NCBI GenBank assembly: GCA_035720945.1
Contig: DASTNK010000182.1
Coordinates: 1-48,702, forward strand
DNA length: 48,702 nt
Direction: 5' to 3'
Source of the DNA: SCQX01 sp035720945
GTDB lineage: Bacteria; Pseudomonadota; Gammaproteobacteria; Burkholderiales; Burkholderiaceae_B
The notes beneath the pieces are model-generated. The model made no database searches and had not been told where the DNA came from. It saw only the letters and a program-made list of their open reading frames with translations. The position numbers were made by a program, and so were the translations under genes. Within the stretch, counting starts at the first letter, position 1. The number at the start of each line of letters is the position of its first letter. This document shows, one piece after another, positions 33,618 through 41,437 of the stretch.

Positions 33618-33653
33618 CAGAACCTGCTCATGCCGACGGGATACGACCCGGGG

Positions 33654-34049
33654 TCAGGTCAAGGACGAGTCACCGAGCGACTCGGACAACATGTCGCGCA
33701 CGGTTTGCAGGTCGGTCCGCAACGCCTGAAGTTCGACCGCGCTGAGGCGCACGGCGGCGTCCTGATCATGAGGGGCTTCGCGGGAGTCTCCCAGGCGATT
33801 GCGCGCACCGCTGATCGTGAAGCCCTGATCGTAGAGCAAGTCGCGAATGCGGCGGATGAGCAGGACTTCGTGGTGCTGGTAATAACGACGGTTGCCACGC
33901 CGCTTGACGGGCTTCAGCTGGGTGAATTCCTGTTCCCAGTACCGCAGAACATGCGGCTTGACGCAGCAAAGCTCACTGACCTCGCCGATGGTGAAATACC
34001 GCTTGGCGGGAATGGGAGGCAGAACGACAGGGGTTTCGCTGGAGCTCAT
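33654..34049 (-). CDS. MerR-family regulator following ihfA
   Basis: Small MerR-type DNA-binding protein of 131 residues. The helix-turn-helix and wing are near 16-85 (KRYFTIGEVSELCCVKPHVLRYWEQEFTQLKPVKRRGNRRYYQHHEVLLIRRIRDLLYDQGFTISGARNRL), followed by a short dimerisation helix. No effector or metal-binding domain is seen. Its place after ihfA in the pheST-ihfA operon is conserved in many proteobacteria, though its targets are generally unknown. The start overlaps the ihfA stop by four bases. Confidence 0.9.
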   Translation of the reverse strand: MSSSETPVVLPPIPAKRYFTIGEVSELCCVKPHVLRYWEQEFTQLKPVKRRGNRRYYQHHEVLLIRRIRDLLYDQGFTISGARNRLGDSREAPHDQDAAVRLSAVELQALRTDLQTVRDMLSESLGDSSLT

Positions 34050-34378
34050 GGGCGGTCTTGAATTGTTTCGCCGGCAACGCTTGTGCGTTCGACGGTGCTC
34101 TTGAGTTTCTGGCTGGCGTGGAACGTGACCACGCGACGGGCCGCGATGGGGATGATCTCGCCTGTCTTGGGATTGCGCCCCGGGCGGGGCGGCTTGTCGC
34201 GCACCTGGAAATTGCCGAATCCCGACAGCTTCACTTCGACGCCGCGCACCAGCGAGTCGCGGATTTCTTCGAAAAACGTGTCGACAATGTCTTTAGCCTC
34301 ACGCTTGTTCAGGCCGACGCGGTCGAACAGGAGCTCGGCCAGTTCGGCCTTGGTCAATGTGCGGGGGTCAGTCGTCAT
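34046..34378 (-). CDS. ihfA: Integration host factor subunit alpha
   Basis: DNA-bending HU/IHF-family protein, 110 residues, working as a heterodimer with IHF-beta. The signature PGRNPKTGEIIPIAARRVVTFHASQKLK is the DNA-embracing arm; LTKAELAELLFDRVGLNKREAKDIVDTFFEEI is the N-terminal dimer part. The start at 34378 (MTTDPRTLTKAE) fits the family; a longer frame to 34435 enters pheT. AGGAG is about 12 bases upstream, a little far. It lies 34 bases after pheT. Confidence 0.95.
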   Translation of the reverse strand: MTTDPRTLTKAELAELLFDRVGLNKREAKDIVDTFFEEIRDSLVRGVEVKLSGFGNFQVRDKPPRPGRNPKTGEIIPIAARRVVTFHASQKLKSTVERTSVAGETIQDRP

Positions 34379-34412
34379 GGGTGCCGGGTTCTCCTCTTCT
34401 GTTCTGTTCTGT

Positions 34413-36827
34413 TCACGCACGCCGACGGGCGGCATGGGCGTGGATCAGTGCATTCAGCAACTTCTCGACACAGCGCTCGACGGTGGCGTCGTCGAGCGTG
34501 GTGTCTCGGCCCTGCAACCAGAACCGGAAGGCCATGCTTTTTTCGGGGGCCCCGGAAGAGACCGACATGTCGCGCCATACGTCGAACAAGCGGAAATCCC
34601 GGACCACGTCAAGAGTATTATCTGAAGCGATGGCTTGTGCAAGTGTATCGGACATTGCCTGGAAAGGCACCCTGGCGTCCACCCACACAGCCAGATCGCG
34701 CACGGCAACGGGTTGGCGCGGGAAGGGCGCCAGACGGGCAAGATCGGCACGGGAGATGCCTTCCACATCGAGTTCGAATACGACCGGCGGGTGGGTCAGG
34801 TCCATCTGTTGCGCCCAGCGCGGGTGCAGTTCCCCAAGCCAGCCAATGGCGCGCCCATCAAGCTCCAGCCGGGCGGCTCGCCCAGGGTGCAGCGATGGAT
34901 GGGGTGCCGCGACACAACACAGCCGCGGCGCACGCGCGCCCAGCAGTGTTTCGACGTCTTTCTTCACATCATGAAAATCCACCTGGCGCACGGCGCATCC
35001 CCACTGCTCTTCCCGCGCCGGCCCCCACGCGGCGCCGGCCAGGCGTTGTGGCTGACCGACCCCGCCGACGCTCAATGGGCCGTCGGCCACCTCCGCGTCG
35101 CGCATGAACACCCGCCCCAATTCAAAGACGCGCACGCGCGTCTGCTTGCGGTTGGCGTTGTAACGAATATTGGCGACCAGGCCACCCAGCAAGGACGACC
35201 GCATGACGGCAAGCTGGCTGGCGATGGGGTTGAGCAGGCGGATGGGGTTGGCGTTGCCGGCGTAGTCACGCTCCCAGGATTCTTCAACAAACGAGAAATT
35301 GATGACTTCCTGGTAATCCAACCCCGCCATCACACCCCGTAGCTCGTGCGGGCCCCGGGCTTCCTCGGGCACAGCCCGCATTTTGGCCGGCGCACGGGGT
35401 GGCACGTCGGGGATACGCTCGAAACCGTGGATACGGGCCACTTCTTCGATGAGGTCTTCTTCAATGGCCAGATCGAAACGATACGACGGTGGCGTCACCG
35501 CGAAAACGCCATCGCGCTCTTCAAAGGCCAGCCCAAGGCTGCTGAAGATGCCTGCCACTTCCTCGCGCGTGACCGGCACACCCAGAATGCGGTGACAGCG
35601 CGCCAGCCGCATTTCCACCGGGCGGCGCTCGGGCAGATTCACGATCTGATCGTCCACGGGGCCGGCCTGACCACCGCAGATTTGCAGGATCAGGGCCGTC
35701 ATGCGTTCGAGATCGCGCGGGATGGCGTCGAAATCGACTCCGCGTTCAAAACGATGGCTGGCCTCGGAACTGAATTTGTAGCGCCTCGCGCGCCCCATGA
35801 TGGCTTCAGGCCACCAGAACGCCGCCTCTAGATACACATTGGTGGTGTCGAGCGTCACAGAGGAGGCTTCCCCGCCCATGATGCCGGCCAGGCTCTCCAC
35901 CGTGCCATCGGCCTCGATGATGCCCACCTGGGGATCAAGCACCACGGTCTGGCCATTGAGCAGCACCAGCGACTCGCCTTCGCGCGCCCAGCGCACCGTC
36001 AGTCCCCCTTTCACGCGATCCAGATCGAACACGTGCGTGGGCCGGCCCAATTCAAGCATGACGTAGTTGGAAATGTCGACCAGCGCCGAGATGGATCGCT
36101 GCCCGGCGCGTTCGAGGCGCGCCCTCATCCAGGCCGGTGTGGCCGCGCGCGCGTTGACACCGCGCACCACCCGACCCGCGAAACGCCCGCACAGATCGGG
36201 CGCCTGCACGGAAACAGGCAATCTGTCGTTCAAAGTGACCGATGCCCGGCCGATATCCGGCATGGTCAGCGGCACGCTCGTCAGGGCCGAGACCTCGCGC
36301 GCGACCCCGAGAATGGAGAGGCAATCGGCGCGGTTCGGTGTGAGCTTGAGGGTGAACACCGTATCGTCCAGATCCAGGGCGTCGCGCACCGACACGCCCG
36401 GCACCAGATCGGCGTCGAGCGGCAGGAGGCCCGCGTGGTCCTCCGAAAGCCCCAGTTCGCGCGCCGAACACAGCATGCCCGCCGATTCCACGCCGCGCAT
36501 CTTCACGGCGCCGATGGTCACGCCCCCTGGCAGCGTTGCGCCGACCCGCGCCAGCGGAACCTTGAGGCCCGCGGCGGCATTCGGCGCACCACACACAATC
36601 TGCAGGGAGGTTCCGGACCCGTCGTCCACCTGGCAGACGCGCAGCTTGTCGGCATTCGGATGCGGCGCGATATCGGTGATCAGCCCCACCACCACGCCGT
36701 TGAAGGGCGGCGCCGCGGGAACGGCCTCTTCAACCTCGAGGCCGGCCATGGTGAGCCGATGCGACAGGGTCTCGGAATCGATATCGGGATTGGCGAAAGT
36801 GCGCAGCCAGGATTCAGGTACTTGCAT
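34413..36827 (-). CDS. pheT: Phenylalanyl-tRNA synthetase beta subunit
   Basis: 804-residue beta chain of the (alpha-beta)2 synthetase, normal length. The N-terminal OB-fold tRNA-binding domain contains VVGLITDIAPHPNADKLRVCQVD. The B3/B4 editing domain and the B5 domain follow in the middle. The ferredoxin-like anticodon-binding domain at the end includes FPRQPVAVRDLAVWVD. It begins 42 bases after pheS on the same transcript. Confidence 0.97.
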   Translation of the reverse strand: MQVPESWLRTFANPDIDSETLSHRLTMAGLEVEEAVPAAPPFNGVVVGLITDIAPHPNADKLRVCQVDDGSGTSLQIVCGAPNAAAGLKVPLARVGATLPGGVTIGAVKMRGVESAGMLCSARELGLSEDHAGLLPLDADLVPGVSVRDALDLDDTVFTLKLTPNRADCLSILGVAREVSALTSVPLTMPDIGRASVTLNDRLPVSVQAPDLCGRFAGRVVRGVNARAATPAWMRARLERAGQRSISALVDISNYVMLELGRPTHVFDLDRVKGGLTVRWAREGESLVLLNGQTVVLDPQVGIIEADGTVESLAGIMGGEASSVTLDTTNVYLEAAFWWPEAIMGRARRYKFSSEASHRFERGVDFDAIPRDLERMTALILQICGGQAGPVDDQIVNLPERRPVEMRLARCHRILGVPVTREEVAGIFSSLGLAFEERDGVFAVTPPSYRFDLAIEEDLIEEVARIHGFERIPDVPPRAPAKMRAVPEEARGPHELRGVMAGLDYQEVINFSFVEESWERDYAGNANPIRLLNPIASQLAVMRSSLLGGLVANIRYNANRKQTRVRVFELGRVFMRDAEVADGPLSVGGVGQPQRLAGAAWGPAREEQWGCAVRQVDFHDVKKDVETLLGARAPRLCCVAAPHPSLHPGRAARLELDGRAIGWLGELHPRWAQQMDLTHPPVVFELDVEGISRADLARLAPFPRQPVAVRDLAVWVDARVPFQAMSDTLAQAIASDNTLDVVRDFRLFDVWRDMSVSSGAPEKSMAFRFWLQGRDTTLDDATVERCVEKLLNALIHAHAARRRA

Positions 36828-36869
36828 AAGAATGGGACAGGTTCGTTGAGCAGCGGTGGTGCCGCGACA

Positions 36870-37892
36870 TTACCGGTTGAACTGGCTGAGAAAACGCAAA
36901 TCGCCTTCGAAGAACTGGCGCAGATCGTCCACGCCATAGCGAAGCATGGTCAGGCGCTCGAGGCCCGATCCGAATGCGAAACCGATATAGCGTTCCGGAT
37001 CGAGGCCGAAATTGCGCACCACCTGTGGATGAACCTGGCCGGAGCCCGAAATCTCGAGCCAGCGCCCGCGATTGGGCCCGGAGGTGAACATCATGTCGAC
37101 TTCGGCGGAAGGTTCGGTGAACGGAAAGAACGATGGCCGGAACCGCACCGACAGATCGTCGGTTTCAAAAAACGCCCGCAGGAAATCCGTGTAGACGCCT
37201 TTGAGGTCGGCGAAGGAAATGTCGTCGGAAATCCACAGCCCTTCGACCTGATGGAACATGGGCGAATGCGTGGCGTCGCTGTCGACACGATACGTGCGCC
37301 CCGGCGCGATGACCTTGATGGGCGGCGTGTTCATGCGCGCGTACCGCACCTGCATGGGGCTGGTGTGGGTGCGCAGCACCAACGGCAGCCCCTGCGCGTC
37401 GTTCATGTCCACATAGAACGTGTCCTGCATGGAGCGCGCCGGATGGTTCTCGGGATTGTTCAGGGCTGTGAAATTGGTCCAGTCGTTCTCGATCTCGGGG
37501 CCATCGGCCACATCGAATCCGATGGACCGGAAGATGGCCTCGACGCGTTGCCAGGTCTGGATGACCGGATGAATGCCTCCCCTGCCCCGGCCACGGCCGG
37601 GCAGGGTCACATCAACCGTTTCCGCCGCCAGCCTACGATCGAGCTCAGCCTGGGCCAAATCCGCGCGGCGTTGGTCGAGCAAGGCTTCAACCCGCTGCTT
37701 GAGCTGGTTGATGCGGGCGCCCTCGGCGCGCTTCTGTTCCGGGTCCAGCCGCGCCAACCCTTTTAGCAGCGCGGTCAGGGCGCCCTGCCTGCCCAGGAAC
37801 CGGGCCTTGGCATTCTCCAGCGCCGCGGCGTCGGACGCCTGCGCGAACTGTTCTCGTGCCTGATCGATCAGGTCATCTGAAGCTGCAATCAT
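36870..37892 (-). CDS. pheS: Phenylalanyl-tRNA synthetase alpha subunit
   Basis: 340-residue catalytic alpha chain. An N-terminal coiled-coil arm (about 1-85) for tRNA contact is followed by the class II core: HPVIQTWQRVEAIFRSIGFDVADGPEIE, RTHTSPMQVRYAR, and motif 3, GFAFGSGLERLTMLRYGVDDLRQF near the end. A 9-base hairpin lies in the 72-base gap after rplT. The gene is downstream of rpmI-rplT in one series. Confidence 0.97.
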   Translation of the reverse strand: MIAASDDLIDQAREQFAQASDAAALENAKARFLGRQGALTALLKGLARLDPEQKRAEGARINQLKQRVEALLDQRRADLAQAELDRRLAAETVDVTLPGRGRGRGGIHPVIQTWQRVEAIFRSIGFDVADGPEIENDWTNFTALNNPENHPARSMQDTFYVDMNDAQGLPLVLRTHTSPMQVRYARMNTPPIKVIAPGRTYRVDSDATHSPMFHQVEGLWISDDISFADLKGVYTDFLRAFFETDDLSVRFRPSFFPFTEPSAEVDMMFTSGPNRGRWLEISGSGQVHPQVVRNFGLDPERYIGFAFGSGLERLTMLRYGVDDLRQFFEGDLRFLSQFNR

Positions 37893-37913
37893 GAATCCGC
37901 TTTCCCCAAATGC

Positions 37914-37939
37914 AAACGGAGCCCGTCAGAGCCCCGTTT
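37914..37939 (-). repeat. Hairpin in the rplT-pheS gap
   Basis: On the minus strand AAACGGGGC and GCTCCGTTT form a 9-base stem (one G-U pair) with an 8-base loop. No T run follows, so it is not a standard terminator. It could affect processing or partial attenuation between ribosomal-protein genes and pheST. Confidence 0.5.
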
Positions 37940-37964
37940 CACCATCATATCGAACCAGAACGGG

Positions 37965-38324
37965 TTACGAAGCCAAGGCAGACTTGGCCTGCGCAACCAC
38001 GGCCGCGAAACCGGCCTTGTCATGCACGGCCATGTCGGCCAGCACCTTGCGATCGAGCTCGATGGAGGCCTTCTTCAGGCCGGCGATGAATACGCTGTAT
38101 GTGACGTCGAGCTCACGGCACGCGGCGTTGATACGCGTGATCCAGAGCGCGCGGAACGTGCGCTTCTTGTTGCGGCGGTCGCGGTAGGCATACTGCCCGG
38201 CGCGCATGACCGCTTGTTTGGCGATGCGAAAGACGTTGCCGCGGCGACCGCGGTAGCCTTTGGCTGCATTAATGACTTTTTTGTGACGGGCACGGGCGGT
38301 AACGCCGCGTTTTACGCGTGGCAT
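37965..38324 (-). CDS. rplT: 50S ribosomal protein L20
   Basis: Ribosomal protein L20, 119 residues, an assembly protein of the large subunit. It begins MPRVKRGVTARARHKKVINAAKGYRGRRGNVFRIAKQAVMRAGQYAYRDRRNKKR, entirely typical. In E. coli L20 also represses its own operon through RNA structures near rpmI. It lies 19 bases after rpmI. Confidence 0.98.
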   Translation of the reverse strand: MPRVKRGVTARARHKKVINAAKGYRGRRGNVFRIAKQAVMRAGQYAYRDRRNKKRTFRALWITRINAACRELDVTYSVFIAGLKKASIELDRKVLADMAVHDKAGFAAVVAQAKSALAS

Positions 38325-38343
38325 GGTGGTGGGTCTCCGATAA

Positions 38344-38541
38344 TCAAGCGAAAGGCATCATGGCCTTAACCGAGGCGACATCAGAGTCGTGCACGGCGGC
38401 CGAGCCGCGCAACTGGCGCTTGCTCTTGGTGGTTTTCTTGGTGAGGATATGGCGCTTGAACGCCTGGCCCCGCTTGATTGACCCGCTCGCACGGACCTTG
38501 AAGCGCTTCGCGGCGCCCCGCTTGGTTTTCATCTTGGGCAT
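38344..38541 (-). CDS. rpmI: 50S ribosomal protein L35
   Basis: Ribosomal protein L35, 65 residues, beginning MPKMKTKRGAAKRFKVRASGSIKRGQAFKRHIL. It is the first gene of a series rpmI-rplT-pheS-pheT-ihfA-merR. Unlike the common order, infC is not directly upstream; comM is. A promoter of near-consensus quality about 165 bases upstream supplies transcription. Confidence 0.98.
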   Translation of the reverse strand: MPKMKTKRGAAKRFKVRASGSIKRGQAFKRHILTKKTTKSKRQLRGSAAVHDSDVASVKAMMPFA

Positions 38542-38705
38542 GGTTTTGCTCTAGAGTTTTTTTCGTGAAGGAAGGTGGCGCACTCGATCTACCGGCCGCA
38601 CTTGTACTACCCAGCAATCACGTCAATGTCGCGCCATCGGGGGCATGCCTCGCAGCCGCACCCCCGCTCTTGCCACAGCTTTGTCTGCCAGAAAAGGAAA
38701 GAAAG
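38542..38705 (-). promoter_or_regulatory. Long rpmI leader RNA, possible L20-type control
   Basis: About 160 transcribed bases lie between the predicted start site and the rpmI ATG. They contain a stem CGGGGG/CCCCCG (near 38637-38663) enclosing a GC-rich loop. In other bacteria this position holds an L20-responsive leader. I cannot show the L20-binding motif here by eye. Confidence 0.35.
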
Positions 38706-38711
38706 CCATTG

Positions 38712-38741
38712 ATTATATGATGATTTTCACCGACATGTCCA
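38712..38741 (-). promoter_or_regulatory. Sigma-70 promoter of rpmI-rplT-pheST-ihfA
   Basis: TGGACA (38736-38741) and a perfect TATAAT (38712-38717) are 18 bases apart on the minus strand, just after the comM stop. Confidence 0.75.
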
Positions 38742-38758
38742 GCGACGGCACCTCATGA

Positions 38759-40303
38759 TCAACGCCATGGCTGCCGATATTGAATAGCCTCGGCAACATG
38801 CGTGCCGCCCACCAAATGGGCATCATCCAGGTCAGCCACGGTGCGCGCAACGCGCAATACACGATGCACCACGCGCGCGGACCAGTTCCAGCGCGACATG
38901 GCCTGACGGAGTATCACCTTCGCCGCCGTGTCGGGTTGACAATGCGCGTCGATGCCAGCCACCCCAAGCAGCGCATTGGGCACCCCCTGGCGGACCAGTT
39001 GGCGCCGCCGGCACGCCTCGACCCTGATCCGCACAGGCATGGAGGCTTCGCCCGCCGGGGCATCCATCCAATGGGCATCCGCCGAAGGCAGCGAAATCTG
39101 CAGATCGATGCGATCGAGCAGTGGCCCCGACAGCCTCCCCCGATATTTTTCAATGCGGTCCGGCGTACAGGCGCAGCGCATGTGCGGGTGGCCATGCCAC
39201 CCACAGGGACAGGGATTCATAGCGGCCACCAGTTGAAACGCGGCGGGAAATGTCAGAGACCGCGCGGCCCGCGCAATGGACACACAGCCCGTTTCCAGCG
39301 GCTCACGCAATGCTTCCAGAGCGCGGCGATCGAATTCCGGTAGTTCGTCCAGGAACAGCACACCTCGGTGGGCGAGGCTGATCTCGCCAGGCCTGGGGTG
39401 GATTCCTCCGCCGACGAGAGCCGGGACGGAGGCCGAATGGTGCGGCGCGCGAAAAGGTGGCACATCGGTGAAACGGTATTCTCGGCCGCCAATGCCGGCC
39501 AGCGCCGCGACTTCCAGGACCTGGTCCTGGCCAAGACGCGGAAGCAGGCCCGGCAGGCGATGGGCCAACATACTTTTCCCCGTGCCTGGCGGGCCGGCCA
39601 TGAGCAGGCTGTGGGCACCCGCGGCGGCGACTTCGAGCACCCGGCGCGCCAGCGCTTGACCCCGTACGTCGGATAAACAGGGCGCCGTTGATCCGTCTGT
39701 GGAAATGGTCCGCGGCGCCGCCATGGCCAGGCGCTCACCGCCACTGAGATGTGCAACCACTTGCGCGAGGCTGCTTGCCGCCAGGACGGACAACCCCGGT
39801 ACGCTCGCGGCGGTGCCGGCCGACGCGGCCGGCAACACCAATTGCGCATGAGGGTGCTCGCGCGCCACGGCCAGCGCAATGGCGAGCGGCGCTCCAACCG
39901 CCACGACCGCCCCTGTCAGGGACAGCTCACCCGCGAAAACATGATTCGCCAGCGTGAGTGCGTTGTTTCCCTCGCCCGCACCATCGATGCCGGGCGGGGC
40001 GGGCGCCACCACGGGAATTTGGCCGGAGGCAAGCAGAACGCCCAGGGCGATGGGCAAATCGAAGCGCCCGGATTCCTTGGGGAGATCGGCGGGCGCCAGA
40101 TTTACCGTGATACGGCCGGCAGGGAATTCGAACCCGCTGCTCAACAGTGCCGACCGCACCCGTTCACGGCTCTCACGCACCCCCGCGTCAGGCAGCCCCA
40201 CCACGTGAAACGCTGGCAGCCCGGAAGAAACATGCGTCTCGACCCGCACGGACACGGCCTCCAGCCCGCACAGCGCACGGCTTGCAAGTACCGCCAACGA
40301 CAT
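38759..40303 (-). CDS. comM: ComM/YifB family AAA ATPase
   Basis: Mg-chelatase-like AAA+ protein, 514 residues; in Vibrio ComM is a hexameric helicase promoting branch migration during natural transformation. Seen: MSLAVLASRALCGLEAVSVRVETHVSSGLPAFHVVGLPDAGVRESRERVRSAL at the N-terminus, Walker A GPPGTGKS near 237-244, Walker B VLFLDELPEF near 315-324, and a zinc-like CPCGWHGHPHMRCAC. GAGG lies seven bases before the chosen ATG at 40303; ATG 40309 would be too close to it. It stands between ubiK and the rpmI promoter. Confidence 0.94.
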   Translation of the reverse strand: MSLAVLASRALCGLEAVSVRVETHVSSGLPAFHVVGLPDAGVRESRERVRSALLSSGFEFPAGRITVNLAPADLPKESGRFDLPIALGVLLASGQIPVVAPAPPGIDGAGEGNNALTLANHVFAGELSLTGAVVAVGAPLAIALAVAREHPHAQLVLPAASAGTAASVPGLSVLAASSLAQVVAHLSGGERLAMAAPRTISTDGSTAPCLSDVRGQALARRVLEVAAAGAHSLLMAGPPGTGKSMLAHRLPGLLPRLGQDQVLEVAALAGIGGREYRFTDVPPFRAPHHSASVPALVGGGIHPRPGEISLAHRGVLFLDELPEFDRRALEALREPLETGCVSIARAARSLTFPAAFQLVAAMNPCPCGWHGHPHMRCACTPDRIEKYRGRLSGPLLDRIDLQISLPSADAHWMDAPAGEASMPVRIRVEACRRRQLVRQGVPNALLGVAGIDAHCQPDTAAKVILRQAMSRWNWSARVVHRVLRVARTVADLDDAHLVGGTHVAEAIQYRQPWR

Positions 40304-40433
40304 CGTCATACCTCATGATGGGTCGGCGCCGGATACGGCGCCCGGTATGACAGCATGCCACGCTGCGGCGCCGCCCGAGACGTGATGCGCCGCATTCGTC
40401 CATTGCGGGAATCCCCCGCACTCCGGGTGCGGA

Positions 40434-40676
40434 TCAGTTTCCGTGTCGGGCTTCGAGTTCCTGGACTTTCGCTTCCAGGGACACGATACGCGCCATCGCC
40501 CGGTTCAGCAGATCAGCCTGCACATCGAATTCTTCACGCGTGATCAAGTCCATTTTTGAAAACGTCTGGGTCATCATGGCTTTGATGTTGCGCTCGATAT
40601 CGGCGGCCGGACTCTTCGCGATCAGGTCGGACAAATTCTTCTGAAAATCCTCGAACCAGTCTGCGCGGTTGACCAT
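40434..40676 (-). CDS. ubiK: Ubiquinone biosynthesis accessory factor UbiK
   Basis: Small BMFP/YqiC-family protein, 80 residues, that assists the Ubi complex in aerobic ubiquinone synthesis. It begins MVNRADWFEDFQKNLSDLIAKSPAADIERNIKAMMTQTFSKMDLITREEFDVQADLL and ends in a coiled coil (RIVSLEAKVQELEARHGN). The start at 40676 has GGGAG six bases upstream; an in-frame codon at 40706 is rejected. Confidence 0.9.
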   Translation of the reverse strand: MVNRADWFEDFQKNLSDLIAKSPAADIERNIKAMMTQTFSKMDLITREEFDVQADLLNRAMARIVSLEAKVQELEARHGN

Positions 40677-40735
40677 GGTGTGCTCCCAACAAGTTGACAT
40701 GGTCATAGTGTAATGAAAACACCCTGGAAGCTGGC

Positions 40736-41140
40736 TTAGTGATTATTGGCCGACGGGGTGGATGGCGTGGCGGTACCGTTGCCGACCGCGCCCTGGATCT
40801 TCTGATTCGCTTCCGCCGCGCCCTTCTTGATCGCGTGTCCCATGCTGTCGAGTGTTTCAGCCGCGCTGTTTTTCAGCTCCCCGGCCTTTTGCGCCACGGT
40901 GTCGGCGGCGCTGTTGGCTTTGCTCATGGTGTTGGAATCGCTGGAGGAGGACGACGAAGGCGCCGGCGCCGGCTGCGTGGACGGTGCGGGGGTCGGCGTG
41001 CTTTCCGGGGCGGCCGGCTGCGTGGCGGTTGGGGCGCCGCTGCTCGTGACGCTGGCATCGTCGCTCTTCGAACAAGCCGCGAGCAGGCTCAACGACGCCG
41101 CGATGGCGAAGACGGCAAAGTATTTGTGCGTATTCTGCAT
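40736..41140 (-). CDS. Predicted lipoprotein with Pro/Ser-rich linker
   Basis: 134-residue envelope protein with lipobox LAAC (Cys23) and Ser at +2, suggesting the outer membrane. A low-complexity Pro/Thr/Ser/Ala linker (about 30-75) joins a helical segment (KANSAADTVAQKAGELKNSAAETLDSMGHAIKKGAAEANQKIQGAV). That segment resembles LEA-like or CsbD-like amphipathic repeats. AGGG lies seven bases before the ATG. Function unknown. Confidence 0.78.
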   Translation of the reverse strand: MQNTHKYFAVFAIAASLSLLAACSKSDDASVTSSGAPTATQPAAPESTPTPAPSTQPAPAPSSSSSSDSNTMSKANSAADTVAQKAGELKNSAAETLDSMGHAIKKGAAEANQKIQGAVGNGTATPSTPSANNH

Positions 41141-41437
41141 GGAATCCCTCTCAAGTTCGTGTTGTGGCAAGACTGCTTGCCGGATCGATCCATCGATGGC
41201 GGGGCTCTACAACACCACACCAACTGAATCCATTCTATCGACACGTCAGCGACGCCATACCGGGCAGATGTAAACCCTGATTTCACAGGGATATTGGGCA
41301 GAATCGCAAATTCCGGGAAAACCCTTATTTCGCATCGGGATGCCAGGTTGCCGAGAGGCCGGGCAATGTCGACCGAGGAAACAATTGCCGCCTTTTCTAC
41401 AACCATGGTTACATCTTTCGGGCCGAAACCGCGGGAA

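Noticed and set aside
36033..37766. Long plus-strand open frame of 577 codons opposite pheS/pheT
   Set aside because: It lies entirely antisense to two certain genes; its length reflects high GC and few stop codons, and the composition has no family resemblance.
37893..37952. 19-codon frame (MMVKRG...) in the rplT-pheS gap, considered as a pheM-like leader peptide
   Set aside because: It contains no phenylalanine codons, and the nearby hairpin lacks a T run, so phenylalanine attenuation is not supported.
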